Source of the DNA: Tubulanus polymorphus
Lineage: Eukaryota > Nemertea > Palaeonemertea > Tubulaniformes > Tubulanidae
Direction of reading: 5' to 3'
DNA length: 64,000 bases
Assembly (NCBI RefSeq): GCF_964204645.1
Contig: NC_134032.1
Span: forward strand, 15,432,275 to 15,496,274
The position numbers and the translations under genes were made by a program. How positions within the stretch are numbered: the stretch's first letter is position 1; every line of letters starts with the position of its first letter. Below the pieces are notes generated by a model. That model had not been told where the DNA came from, did not search any database, and saw only the letters and a list, made by a program, of their open reading frames with translations. Positions 13,265 to 27,900 of the stretch are shown here, piece after piece.

Positions 13265-15270
13265 TTAGAAACGGTGGCAGCACGGTGGATTCAAATTCAA
13301 TACAAATATACTATATTGAATAAAGAAGTTTGGTGATAACGCCACGATGATCCGGCGTCTGCGACCCGTGACATCAGCAATTCAAATCGTGTCTTAATAA
13401 TTCTAATTTCAGAAAAAAACTAATATTCAACCCGTTACAACTGTCGTTATCTTTTAACAACTACATTGTTGTATTTACTCTTAAAGGAATCATAAGGAAA
13501 TCTTGGGACACCGGCCTCCACCAGGACCACTCTGAATAAGTGTCAGTAATTACTGGGTTCTAACCCGGACTACCCTGTACATCCTCTATTCAGCATCAGC
13601 ACCACTCTGAATCAATGTCAGTAATTACTGTGTTCGATCCCGGGACACCCTGTACATCCTCTATTCAGCACCAAGACCACTCTGAATAAGTGTCAGTAAT
13701 TACTGGGTTCGAACCCGGGACACCCCTGTATATCCTCCATTTAGCATCAGGGCCGATCAGAAATAGCTAGAGTAACTATCAGTGGAGTTTTTATTTTTCA
13801 GTGTAGTACAGAATGTACTTGAGAAAACAGACAAATTAATTATTATTCCATTAATGGTCGAGTCCTAAATGCAGGTTGATAGCTGCATAAATAGTCAAAT
13901 ACATGAAAGTCTCCGAGACCTTAGAATAATCGGACAAGATCGGTCTGATAACTCCTAGCTGAGTCGCAGTGAAAGGTGTCGGTCTGTTGCCTGGACCCCA
14001 GACATTCTATCTGAGGAGGTGGAGGGTTCAAGCTGTGTTTGAAGTTCACTTCAGATTATTTAGAAGGCGACAAGTCTAAATGAGAGTCCGCCCTATGGAT
14101 GGGCACTGGAGTATCCTCAGAGTGCCAAGCTGCTGCAGGTTGATACATGCATTCATATAATCTAGGAGTAATCAGACTGATAACTTTAATAAAGAAAGTC
14201 TCTACAACAGTGAGAATGGTTTGAAGTCCTCATTTTACAGTGGATCCTTAGTTAAATACAAATATTATGGGCGAAGTGAAATTGTTGTATTATCCAAATA
14301 AGGATCGATTAGCCGGGGCATGCTGGAAATCTGATCGTAATAAACAGGTTTTGTCTTGAACAGAATCGAGGGTTCAATGAGGTTCAACTGTCGTCTCATT
14401 TCATTCAATTCACTTCCAGAGAAAAAGTGCACAATAGACTTTGACTAACTCAAATCAATTAAGACAAGGTGATAATTGTCACCTGCAGATTAAAGAATTT
14501 CAATGAAATATTTCAATGTGTTTAGTCCGAGTTGGTGTAAGCTTGGAGAATAACTCTAGGATAAAAGTAACAAGACTAGAAATGATTCTAGAAAGAGAGT
14601 CCACCGTCCATTATATAAAGAAAAAATAACACATACAATTTGTAGCGAACCACTGACCACTAGTGATACTGATGATAAAACAACTTGCGGTTCGTAGTTC
14701 AATTGGTATTTATAAACAATAGTTCAACAGATAATCAAACACCATAAAATCAATGTATTCATCAATATAATAATCAAACAAGTCAAGAGCAAACTGTGTA
14801 TCTTGAGTTAAGAGTTTAACATCGTCAGAATGAGATGCAACACAAAAACAATCATTTTAAAGAAATAAATGTATTTACAAAAACAAACGCAAAGTCACAA
14901 GTACATAATCTCACAGTGCTCACATTAATCACTGTAACAAAACTCTAAACCAAAGTTTGACGTCCTCAATTATCATTTACAAAATTATTTAACCAACACA
15001 ACAAAAACACGAGAAGGTCCTTGAAATGTATGCATTTAAAACGCAAAGTCGTAGCAAATCAGTAATTAATAACCCACAATCAGATTCAACAACAAACCAG
15101 CCAATCAAACCATCAATTCATATTTATTTTTCAATAGATGTACAATGTGTATTTACATTCAACCTATACTGAAGCTATCAATCAGCTCTTATGACAAATA
15201 AACTTAAAACGACAAGTCATGATTATTAACACAGAGAATTCATCAACAGTGAAATATCTCTATATTTTGA
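13265..15270. other. Intergenic, no gene recognised
   Basis: AT-rich sequence without coding signals I can support. The only clear structure is the repeat at 13,520-13,750. Confidence 0.5.
13520..13750. repeat. Three tandem ~77-bp units with a tRNA T-arm-like core
   Basis: Units contain CCACTCTGAATAAGTGTCAG, TAATTACTGGGTTCGAACCC and ACATCCTCTATTCAGCA. GGTTCGAACCC matches a Pol III box B, suggesting derivation from a tRNA-related SINE. Confidence 0.7.
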
Positions 15271-15274
15271 TGGA

Positions 15275-15690
15275 GAAATTGGTCGGCATCTCTGGAACTA
15301 CGCTAACTCACGGTAACAAACACTGAAAGTTCCGATTTGACGGAGAAATTGGTCGGCATCTCTGGAACTACGATAACTCGCGGTAACAATCACTGAAAGT
15401 CCCGATTTGACGGAGAAATTGGTTGGCATCTCTGGAACTACGATAACTCGCGGTAACAAACACTGAAAGTTCCGATTTGACGGAGAAATTGGTCGGCATC
15501 TCTGGAACTACGATAACTCGCGGTAACAAACGCTGCAAGTTCCGATTTGACGGAGAAATTGGTTGGCATCTCTGGAACTACGATAACTCGCGGTAACAAA
15601 CGCTGCAAGTTCCGATTTGACGGAGAAATTGGTCGGCATCTCTGGATCTACGATAACTGAAAGTCCCGAATTGATGGAGATATTGGTCGG
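15275..15690. repeat. 70-bp minisatellite grown out of an exon module
   Basis: Six copies of GACGGAGAAATTGGTCGGCA / TCTCTGGAACTACGATAACT / CGCGGTAACAAACACTGAAA / GTTCCGATTT. On the minus strand the unit encodes DADQFLRQ, matching DADQFL in the intact exon module at 15827-15946. Since 70 is not a multiple of three, each copy shifts frame. Confidence 0.85.
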
Positions 15691-16918
15691 CATCTCTGAT
15701 TTGATCTTTTCCTGTCAGCTGATATTCTACAGCCAACCACAAGCTCAAAACTACAATTACACAACACAAAATATGAATAATGATATCATTTTTGAGGCTC
15801 TTCTTGAAAATAGATTTCAATTATACCTGATTTTTAGTCGATTCAGACACATGACTCTTAGGTTTTTCTTGAAGAAATTGATCTGCATCATCGGTATCGT
15901 TTCCATCTTGATATCTGGTATTGTGTGACGAATAACTCAATACTAACTACAAAAACAATGTACTAAATATAAACAATGATTTTCATTCATGACTCTTCAT
16001 AAAAACAAAATTCATCTAATTTCAATTATACCTGATTTATAGTCAATTCAGACTCATGACTCGGACCTTGAGGAATTTGATCAACACTTCCTGAACTCTG
16101 ATGTTTCCTTTCCTCTGGTTTTGAGCGTCTCTAACAACAACAGTCCACTGGCTACAACACAAATACATAAAATAAACGTAACAATCTTCTTTGAGTTGAC
16201 TGTTCCTGCAAAGAAATTTATATCAAGTACACATATACCTGAATTATAGTTGATTCACACTCGTGACACCTTAAATATTTCTCAACGACAACTGGAACAA
16301 TCCTGAATGTTTCCTGTCGATCGTTTGGTATTTTGTACTTGATGACCAAATCAATACACGCTACAACAGGGAAATATGAAATACACGTAATACTAACCTA
16401 CCGTCCTAGTTGAGAACATTCTTATCTACAAAGAAATTTATAGCAATTTATACTATACCTGATTTATAGTCTTGACTTAGTGAAATTTCTCAGAACATCA
16501 GGAACTTTCAGTATCATCTTGAACTTTCTGTTTGGGGCGTGGAGATTCCTCAGCAGAGTACCTCAGATTTCTGCTGACAACAGACACCAATCCAACACTT
16601 CTCTTTCTGGTACTTTCAACTTTCTCTCTCCTCTCGTTTTACAAATTGATATTTAACAATTTGACATTTTGATATTTTTATCATCATAAAATTAATATTA
16701 CATTTTTACTTTACATCATCGTTATTTGAGATTGTACAAGGAATTATACAACTAATACGTTTCTTAACGTTCTTTAATTTTAATCTAACAGCTGTTTGTA
16801 AATTCTTTCCACACACAAAGATGGCATGCTGCATGCTGATCAATTTGTTTACTATGCGCATGGACCCGCGGGTGTGCCAGTGCTGTTTAGTGCAAGCGAT
16901 GCATCGGTGCAAGTGCAA
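15690..16918 (-). pseudogene. Unrecognised gene or pseudogene of tandem 120-bp exon modules
   Basis: Four or five copies of an exon-like module recur every 205-220 bp on the minus strand. Module U0 (15946-15827) is fully open, flanked by a TTTTTGTAG acceptor and a CAG|GTATAA donor, and encodes 40 residues in phase 0/0 (starts LVLSYSS, contains DDADQFL, ends SESTKNQ). U1 (ends at 16032) has the same 40-codon length but an in-frame TAG; its 3' 33 codons are open and end ELTINQ. U2 (16360-16239) starts RVLIWSSSTKYQ in phase 0, then shifts. U3 (about 16600-16460) starts LVSVVSSRN and reaches a stop at ..TESS. A fifth, U-1, near 15720 encodes VLSLWLAVEYQ..DADQYL but has lost its phase at the acceptor. 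A possible first exon (MQHAIFVCGKNLQTAV..) lies near 16,830. I recognise no family. The tandem exon pattern is seen directly; that it was once an expressed gene is inference. Confidence 0.5.
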
Positions 16919-17085
16919 AGTTGGACGTCAAGTGCAAAGTGGGACGTCAAGTGCAAAATGGGACGTCAAGTGCAAAGTGAGACGTCAAGTGCAAAGTGAG
17001 ACGTCAAGTGCAAAGTGGGACGTCAAGTGCAAAGTGAGACGTCAAGTGCAAAGTGAGATGCTAAGTGCAAAGTGAGACGTCAATT
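16912..17085. repeat. 19-bp tandem repeat GACGTCAAGTGCAAAGTGA
   Basis: About nine copies, each with a GACGTC palindrome (half or near-CRE). Open on the plus strand only as a repeat artefact. Confidence 0.9.
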
Positions 17086-17379
17086 GTTTTCACCAGTGTT
17101 TTCATTGATCAACCATCTTTCTGAAGATGTTTAAAACAATTTGAATTCTAACAGTTTTTTTACACTGTCAGCTCACAGACTAAGAAACTGGTTTACCTCA
17201 TCATCAGAGTTTAGACGCTGACAATTTTATCACTCCATAGGTGGAGTACAAGTCACTGAGAATTCAGTTAATGTCAGAATTTACTTGTCAATTCAAGAAG
17301 GGAAGGAGAAGGCATTAAACTTAAATTTTAACACTAAACTTCTAACTAATTCAACCACAGCGTTTTGTTTTACTTAACC

Positions 17380-18930
17380 TTTATCACTAATGATTGTTTT
17401 GCAGTAATTCACCCACAGTGTTTTGTAACACTTAACTTTCATCACCAACTTTTGATTAAACAGTAATTCACCCACAGTGTTTTGTAACACTTAACATTCA
17501 TCACCAACTTTTGATTTAACAGTAATCTGCCCACAGTGTTTTGTAACACTTAACTTTCATCACCAACTTATGATTAAACAGTAATCCACACACAGTGTTT
17601 TGTAACACTTAACTTTCATCACCAACTTTTGATTTAGCAGTAATTCACCCACAGTGTTTTGTAACACTTAACTTTCATCACCAACTTTTGATTAAACAGT
17701 AATTCACCCACAGTGTTTTGTAACACTTAACTTTCATCACCAACTTTTGATTAAACAGTAATTCACCCACAGTGTTTTGTAACACTTAACTTTCATCACC
17801 AACTTTTGATTAAACAGTAATTCACCCACAGTGTTTTGTAACACTTAAATTTCATCACCAACTTTTGATTTAGCAGTAATCCACCCACAGTGTTTTGTAA
17901 CACTTAACTTTCATCACCAACTTTTGATTTAGCAGTAATTCACCCACAGTGTTTTGTAACACTTAACTTTCATCACCAACTTTCGATTAAACAGTAATTC
18001 ACCCACAGTGTTTTGTAACACTTAACTTTCATCACCAACTTTCGATTAAACAGTAATTCACCCACAGTGTTTTGTAACACTTAACTTTCATCACCAACTT
18101 TCGATTAAACAGTAATTCACCCACAGTGTTTTGTAACACTTAACTTTCATCACCAACTTTTGATTAAACAGTAATTCACCCACAGTGTTTTGTAACACTT
18201 AACTTTCATCACCAACTTTTGATTTAGCAGTAATCCACCCACAGTGTTTTGTAACACTTAACTTTCATCACCAACTTTTGATTAAACAGTAATTCACCCA
18301 CAGTGTTTTGTAACACTTAACTTTCATCACCAACTTTTGATTAAACAGTAATTCACCCACAGTGTTTTGTAACACTTAACTTTCATCACCAACTTTTGAT
18401 TTAGCAGTAATTCAACCACAGCGTTTTGTTTTACTTAACTTTCATCACCAACTTTTGATTAAACAGTAATTCACCCACAGTGTTTTGTAACACTTAACTT
18501 TCATCACCAACTTTTGATTAAACAGTAATTCACCCACAGTGTTTTGTAACACTTAACTTTCATCACCAACTTTTGATTTAGCAGTAATCCACCCACAGTG
18601 TTTTGTAACACTTAACTTTCATCACCAACTTTTGATTCAGCAGTAATCCACCCACAGTGTTTTGTAACACTTAACTTTCATCACCAACTTTTGATTAAAC
18701 AGTAATTCACCCACAGTGTTTTGTAACACTTAACTTTCATCACCAACTTTCGATTAAACAGTAATCCACCCACAGTGTTTTGCAACACTTAACTTTCATC
18801 ACCAACTTTTGATTCAGCAGTAATCAACCCACAGTGTTTTGTAACACTTAACTTTCATCACCAACTTTTGATTTAACAGTAATTCACCCACAGTGTTTTC
18901 TAACACTTAACTTTCATCACACTTATACAT
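17380..18930. repeat. 59-bp satellite array
   Basis: About 26 near-identical units: CACCCACAGTGTTTTGTAAC / ACTTAACTTTCATCACCAAC / TTTTGATTAAACAGTAATT. Variants are TTTAGCAG for TTAAACAG and CGATT for TGATT. Diverged single copies reappear at 35,640-35,760 beyond the next satellite, so both belong to one repeat block. Confidence 0.95.
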
Positions 18931-18934
18931 GGAA

Positions 18935-21900
18935 CCACCACCCGAAGATCGACATATTTGAACAGCTATTACAGGACAGCATGTTTGACTAAATACAGTT
19001 AAAATCGCAATTGAGCAAACGTGATTTAGTATCACAATTTGCCAGCATCTGTAACCATGGAACCACCACCCAAAGATTGGCATCTTTGACTATATACAGT
19101 TAAAATGGAAAATCGCAATTGAGCAAACATGATTTAGTATCACAATTTGCCAGTATCTGTATGCATGGAACCACCACCCGAAGATTGGCATCTTTGACTA
19201 TACACAGTTAAAATGGAAAATCGCAATTGAGCAAACATGATTTAGTATCACAATTTGCCAGTATCTGTATGCATGGAACCACCACCCAAAGATTGGCATC
19301 TTTGACTATACACAGTTAAAATGGAAAATCGCAATTGAGCAAACATGATTTAGAATCACAATTTGCCAGTATCTGTGACCATGGAACCACAACCCGAAGA
19401 TTGGCATATTTACGTAGCTATCAGAAGACAGCATGTTTAAAACGGAAAATCGCAATAAAGCAAACGTGATGAGGTATCACAATTTGCCAACATCTATAAC
19501 CATGGAACCACCACCCAAAGATTGGCATCTTTGACTATACACAGTTAAAATGGAAAACCGCAATTGAGCAAACATGATTTAGTATCACAATTTGCCAGCA
19601 TCTGTAACCATGGAACCACCACCCGAAGATCGACATATTTACGTAGCTATCAGAAGACAGCATGTTTAAAACGGAAAATCGCAATAAAGCAAACGTGATG
19701 AGGTATCACAATTTGCCAGCATCTGTAACCATGGAACTACCACCCAAAGATAAGCATCTTTGACTATATACAGTTAAAATGGAAAATCACAATTGAGCAA
19801 ACATGATTAAGTATCACAATTTGCCAGCATCTGTACACATGGAACCACCACCCGAAGATTGGCATATTTACGTAGCTATCAGAAGACAGCATGTTTAAAA
19901 CGGAAAATCGCAATAAAGCAAACGTGATGAGGTATCACAATTTGCCAGCATCTGTAACCATGGAACTACCACCCAAAGATAAGCATCTTTGACTATATAC
20001 AGTTAAAATGGAAAATCGCAATTGAGCAAACATGATTAAGTATCACAATTTGCCAGCATCTGTAACCATGGAACCACCACCCAAAGATTGGCATATTTAC
20101 GTAGCTATCAGAAGACAGCATGTTTAAAACGGAAAATCGCAATCAAGCAAACGTGATGAGGTATCACAATTTGCCAGCATCTGTAACCATGGAACCACCA
20201 CCCGAAGATTGGCATATTTACGTAGCTATCAGAAGACAGCATGTTTAAAACGGAAAATCGCAATCAAGCAAACGTGATGAGGTATCACAATTTGCCAACA
20301 TCTATAACCATGGAACCACCACCCAAAGATTGGCATCTTTGACTATATACAGTTAGAATGGAAAATCGCAATTGAGCAAACATGATTTAGTATCACAATT
20401 TGCCAGTATCTGTACACATGGAACCACCACCCAAAGATTGGCATCTTTGACTATATACAGTTAGAATGGAAAATCGCAATTGAGCAAACATGATTTAGTA
20501 TCACAATTTGCCAGTATCTGTATGCATGGAACCACCACCCAAAGATTGGCATCTTTGACTATACACAGTTAAAATGGAAAACCGCAATTGAGCAAACATG
20601 ATTAAGTATCACAATTTGCCAGCATCTGTAACCATGGAACCACAACCCGAAGATTGGCATATTTACGTAGCTATCAGAAGACATCATGTTTAAAACGGAA
20701 AATCGCAATAAAGCAAACGTGATAAGGTATCACAATTTGCCAACATCTATAACCATGGAACCACCACCCAAAGATTGGCATCTTTGACTATACACAGTTA
20801 AAATGGAAAACCGCAATTGAGCAAACATGATTTAGTATCACAATTTGCCAGTATCTGTAACCATGGAACCACCACCCGAAGATCGACATATTTACGTAGC
20901 TATCACATGACAGCATGTTTAAAACGGAAAATCGCAATGAAGCAAACGTGATGAGGTATCACAATTTGCCAGCATCTGTAACCATGGAACCACCACCCAA
21001 AGATTGGCATCTTTGACTATACACAGTTAAAATGGAAAACCACAATTGAGCAAACATGATTTAGTATCACAATTTGCCAGCATCTGTACACATGGAACCA
21101 CCACCCGAAGATCGACATATTTATGTAGCTGTCACATGACAGCATGTTTAAAACGGAAAATCGCAATGAAGCAAACGTGATGAGGTATCACAATTTGCCA
21201 GCATCTGTAACCATGGAACCACCACCCGAAGATTGGCATCTTTGACTATATACAGTTAAAATGGAAAACCGCAATTGAGCAAACATGATTTAGTATCACA
21301 ATTTGCCAGTATCTGTAACCATGGAACCACCACCCGAAGATTGGCATATTTGACTATATACAGTTAAAATGGAAAATCGCAATTGAGCAAACGTGATTTA
21401 GTATCACGATTTGGCAGCATCTGTAACCATGGAACCACCACCCAAAGATAGACATATTTACGTAGCTATCAGAAGACAGCATGTTTAAAACGGAAAATCG
21501 CAATAAAGCAAACGTGATGAGGTATCACAATTTGCGAGCATATGTAACCATGGAACCACCACCCAAAGATTAGCATCTTTGACTATATACAGTTAAAATG
21601 GAAAATCGCAATTGAGCAAACGTGATGAGGTATCACAATTTGCCAGCATCTGTACACATGGAACCACCACCCAAAGATTAGCATCTTTGACTATATACAA
21701 AATGGAAAATCGCAATTGAGCAAACGTGATGAGGTATCACAATTTGCCAGCATCTGTACACATGGAACCACCACCCGAAGATAGACATATTTACGTAGCT
21801 ATGAGAAGACAGCATGTTTAAAACGGAAAATCGCAATAAAGCAAACGTGATGAGGTATCACAATTTGCCAACATCTATAACCATTGAACCACCACCCAAA

Positions 21901-24900
21901 GATTGGCATCTTTGACTATATACAGTTAAAATGGAAAATCGCAATTGAGCATAATGATTAAGTATCACAATGTGCCAGCATCTGTAACCATGGAACCACC
22001 ACCCAAAGATTGGCATCTTTGACTATATACAGTTAAAATGGAAAATCGCAATTGAGCAAACATGATGAGGTATCACAATTTGCCAGCATCTGTAACCATG
22101 GAACCACCACCCGAAGATTGGCATCTTTGACTATATACAGTTAAAATGGAAAATCGCAATTGCGCAAACGTGATGAGGTATCTCAATTTGCCAGCATCTG
22201 TAACCATGGAACCACCACCCGAAGATTGGCATCTTTGACTATATACAGTTAAAATGGAAAATCGCAATTGCGCAAACGTGATGAGGTATCACAATTTGCC
22301 AGCATCTGTGACCATGAAACCACCACCCAAAGATTGGCATCTTTGACTATATACAGTTAAAATGGAAAACCCCAGTTAAGCAATCGTGATTAAGTATCAC
22401 AATTTGCCAGCATCTGTAACCATGGAACCACCACCCGAAGATCGACATATTTACGTAGCTATCAGAAGACAGCATGTTTAAAACGGAAAATCGCAATAAA
22501 GCCAACGTGATGAGGTATCACAATTTGCCAGCATCTATAACCATGGAACCACCACCCAAAGATTGACGTCTTTGACTATACACAGTTAAAATGGAAAATC
22601 GCAATTGAGCAAACATGATTTAGTATCACAATTTGCCAGTTTCTGTAACCATGGAACCACCACCCAAAGATTGGCATCTTTGACTATACAGTTAACATCG
22701 AAAATCGCAATTGAGCAAACGTGATGAGGTATCACAATTTGCCAGCATCTGTAACCATGGAACCACAACCCGAAGATTGGCATATTTACGTAGCTATCAG
22801 AAGACAGCATGTTTAAAACGGAAAATCGCAATCAAGCAAACGTGATGAGGTATCACAATTTGCCAGCATCTATAACCATGGAACCACCACCCAAAGATTG
22901 GCATCTTTGACTATACACAGTTAAAATGGAAAATCGCAATTGAGCAAACATGATTTAGTATCACAATTTGCAAGCATCTGTACACATGGAACCACCACCC
23001 GAAGATCGACATATTTACGTAGCTGTCACATGACAGCATGTTTAAAATGGAAAATCGCAATGAAGCAAACGTAATGAGGTATCACAATTTGCCAGCATCT
23101 GTAACCATGGAACCACCACCCGAAGATAAGCATCTTTGACTATACACAGTTAAAATGGAAAACCGCAATTGAGCAAACATGATTAAGTATCACAATTTGC
23201 CAGCATCTGTACACATGGAACCACCACCCGAAGATAAGCATCTTTGACTATATACAGTTAAAATGGAAAACCGCAATTGAGCAAACATGATTAAGTATCA
23301 CAATTTGCCAGCATCTGTACACATGGAACCACCACCCGAAGATAAGCATCTTTGACTATATACAGTTAAAATGGAAAACCGCAATTGAGCAAACATGATT
23401 AAGTATCACAATTTGCCAGCATCTGTAACCATGGAACCACCACCCGAAGATTGGCATATTTACGTAGCTATCAGAAGACAGCATGTTTAAAACGGAAAAT
23501 CGCAATAAAGCAAACGTGATAAGGTATCACAATTTGCCAACATCTATAACCATGGAACCACCACCCAAAGATCGACATATTTACGTAGCTATCAGAAGAC
23601 AGCATGTTTAAAACGGAAAATCGCAATAAAGCAAACGTGATGAGGTATCACAATTTGCCAGCATCTGTAACCATGGAACTACCACCCGAAGATAAGCATC
23701 TTTGACTATACACAGTTAAAATGGAAAATCGCAATTGAGCAAACATGATTAAGTATCACAATTTGCCAGCATCTGTAACCATGGAACCACAACCCGAAGA
23801 TTGGCATATTTACGTAGCTATCAGAAGACAGCATGTTTAAAACGGAAAATCACAATAAAGCAAACGTGATGAGGTATCACAATTTGCCAACATCTATAAC
23901 CATGGAACCACCACCCAAAGATTGGCATCTTTGACTATACACAGTTAAAATGGAAAACCGCAATTGAGCAAACGTGATTTAGTATCACAATTTGCCAGCA
24001 TCTGTAACCATGGAACCACCACCCGAAGATTGGCATCTTTGACTATATACAGTTAAAATGGAAAATCGCAATTGAGCAAACGTGATTTAGTATCACGATT
24101 TGGCAGCATCTGTAACCATGGAACCACCACCCAAAGATAGACATATTTACGTAGCTATCAGAAGACAGCATGTTTAAAACGGAAAATCGCAATAAAGCAA
24201 ACGTGATGAGGTATCACAATTTGCCAGCATATGTAACCATGGAACCACCACCCAAAGATTAGCATCTTTGACTATATACAGTTAAAATGGAAAATCGCAA
24301 TTGAGCAAACGTGATGAGGTATCACAATTTGCCAGCATCTGTACACATGGAACCACCACCCGAAGATAGACATATTTACGTAGCTATGAGAAGACAGCAT
24401 GTTTAAAACGGAAAATCGCAATAAAGCAAACGTGATTTAGTATCACAATTTGCCAACATCTATAACCATTGAACCACCACCCAAAGATTGGCATCTTTGA
24501 CTATATACAGTTAAAATGGAAAATCGCAATTGAGCAAACATGATTAAGTATCACAATTTGCCAGCATCTGTAACCATGGAACCACAACCCGAAGATTGGC
24601 ATATTTACGTAGCTATCAGAAGACAGCATGTTTAAAACGGAAAATCGCAATAAAGCAAACGTGATGAGGTATCACAATTTGCCAACATCTATAACCATGG
24701 AACCACCACCCAAAGATTGGCATCTTTGACTATATACAGTTAAAATGGAAAACCCCAGTTAAGCAATCGTGATTAAGTATCACAATTTGCCAGCATCTGT
24801 AACCATGGAACCACCACCCAAAGATCGACATATTTACGTAGCTATCAGAAGACAGCATGTTTAAAACGGAAAATCGCAATGAAGCAAACGTGATGAGGTA

Positions 24901-27900
24901 TCACAATTTGCCAGCATCTGTAACCATGGAACCACCACCCGAAGATTGGCATCTTTGACTATATACAATTAAAATGGAAAACCGCAATTGAGCAAACATG
25001 ATTTAGTATCACAATTTGCCAGCATCTGTAACCATGGAACCACCACCCAAAGATCGACATATTTACGTAGCTATCAGAAGACAGCATGTTTAAAACGGAA
25101 AATCGCAATGAAGCAAACGTAATGAGGTATCACAATTTGCCAGCATCAGTAACCATGGAACCAACACCCGAAGATTGGCATCTTTGACTATACACAGTTA
25201 AAATGGAAAATCGCAATTGAGCAAACATGATTTAGTATCACAATTTGCCAGTATCTGTAACCATGGAACCACCACCCGAAGATCGACATATTTACGTAGC
25301 TGTCACATGACAGCATGTTTAAAACGGAAAATCGCAATGAAGCAAACGTAATGAGGTATCACAATTTGCCAGCATCTATAACCATGGAACCACCACCCGA
25401 AGATTGGCATCTTTGACTATATACAGTTAAAATGGAAAATCGCAATTGAGCAAACGTGATTTAGTATCACAATTTGCCAGCATCTGTAACCATGGAACCA
25501 CCACCCGAAGATTGGCATCTTTGACTATATACAGTTAAAATGGAAAATCGCAATTGAGCAAACGTGATTTAGTATCACGATTTGGCAGCATCTGTAACCA
25601 TGGAACCACCACCCAAAGATAGACATATTTACGTAGCTATCAGAAGACAGCATGTTTAAAACGGAAAATCGCAATAAAGCAAACGTGATGAGGTATCACA
25701 ATTTGCCAGCATATGTAACCATGGAACCACCACCCAAAGATTAGCATCTTTGACTATATACAGTTAAAATGGAAAATCGCAATTGAGCAAACGTGATGAG
25801 GTATCACAATTTGCCAGCATCTGTACACATGGAACCACCACCCGAAGATAGACATATTTACGTAGCTATGAGAAGACAGCATGTTTAAAACGGAAAATCG
25901 CAATAAAGCAAACGTGATTTAGTATCACAATTTGCCAACATCTATAACCATTGAACCACCACCCAAAGATTGGCATCTTTGACTATATACAGTTAAAATG
26001 GAAAATCGCAATTGAGCAAAAATGATTAAGTATCACAATGTGCCAGCATCTGTAACCATGGAACCACCACCCAAAGATTGGCATCTTTGACTATATACAG
26101 TTAAAATGGAAAATTGCAATTGAGCAAACATGATGAGGTATCACAATTTGCCAGCATCTGTATGCATGGAACCACCACCCAAAGATTGGCATCTTTGACT
26201 ATACACAGTTAAAATGGAAAACCCCAGTTAAGCAATTGTGATTAAGTATCACAATTTGCCAGCATCTGTAACCATGGAACCACCACCCGAAGATCGACAT
26301 ATTTACGTAGCTATCAGAAGACAGCATGTTTAAAACGGAAAATCGCAATAAAGCCAACGTGATGAGGTATCACAATTTGCCAGCATCTATAACCATGGAA
26401 CCACCACCCAAAGATTGACATCTTTGACTATATACAGTTAAAATGGAAAATCGCAATTGAGCAAACATGATTTAGTATCACAATTTGCCAGTATCTGTAA
26501 CCATGGAACCACCACCCAAAGATTGGCATCTTTGACTATACAGTTAACATCGAAAATCGCAATTGAGCAAACGTGATGAGGTATCACAATTTGCCAGCAT
26601 CTGTAACCATGGAACCACAACCCGAAGATTGGCATATTTACGTAGCTATCAGAAGACAGCATGTTTAAAACGGAAAATCGCAATAAAGCAAACGTGATGA
26701 GGTATCACAATTTGCCAGCATCTATAACCATGGAACCACCACCCAAAGATTGGCATCTTTGACTATACACAGTTAAAATGGAAAATCGCAATTGAGCAAA
26801 CATGATTTAGTATCACAATTTGCAAGCATCTGTAACCATGGAACCACCACCCGAAGATCGACATATTTACGTAGCTGTCACATGACAGCATGTTTAAAAT
26901 GGAAAATCGCAATGAAGCAAACGTAATGAGGTATCACAATTTGCCAGCATCTGTAACCATGGAACCACCACCCAAAGATTGGCATCTTTGACTATACACA
27001 GTTAAAATGGAAAATCGCAATTGAGCAAACATGATTTAGTATCACAATTTGCAAGCATCTGTACACATGGAACCACCACCCGAAGATCGACATATTTACG
27101 TAGCTGTCAGATGACAGCATGTTTAAAATGTAAAATCGCAATGAAGCAAACGTAATGAGGTATCACAATTTGCCAGCATCTGTAACCATGGAACCACCAC
27201 CCGAAGATAAGCATCTTTGACTATATACAGTTAAAATGGAAAACCGCAATTGAGCAAACATGATTAAGTATCACAATTTGCCAGCATCTGTACACATGGA
27301 ACCACCACCCGAAGATTGGCATATTTACGTAGCTATCAGAAGACAGCATGTTTAAAACGGAAAATCGCAATAAAGCAAACGTGATGAGGTATCACAATTT
27401 GCCAGCATCTGTAACCATGGAACTACCACCCGAAGATAAGCATCTTTGACTATACACAGTTAAAATGGAAAAGCGCAATTGAGCAAACATGATTAAGTAT
27501 CACAATTTGCCAGCATCTGTACACATGGAACCACAACCCGAAGATCGACATATTTACGTAGCTATCAGAAGACAGCATGTTTAAAACGGAAAATCGCAAT
27601 AAAGCAAACGTGATGAGGTATCACAATTTGCCAGCATCTGTAACCATGGAACCACCACCCGAAGATAAGCATCTTTGACTATATACAGTTAAAATGGAAA
27701 AGCGCAATTGAGCAAACATGATTTAGTATCACAATTTGCCAGCATCTGTACACATGGAACCACCACCCGAAGATTGGCATATTTACGTAGCTATCAGAAG
27801 ACAGCATGTTTAAAACGGAAAATCGCAATAAAGCAAACGTGATGAGGTATCACAATTTGCCAGCATCTGTAACCATGGAACTACCACCCGAAGATAAGCA

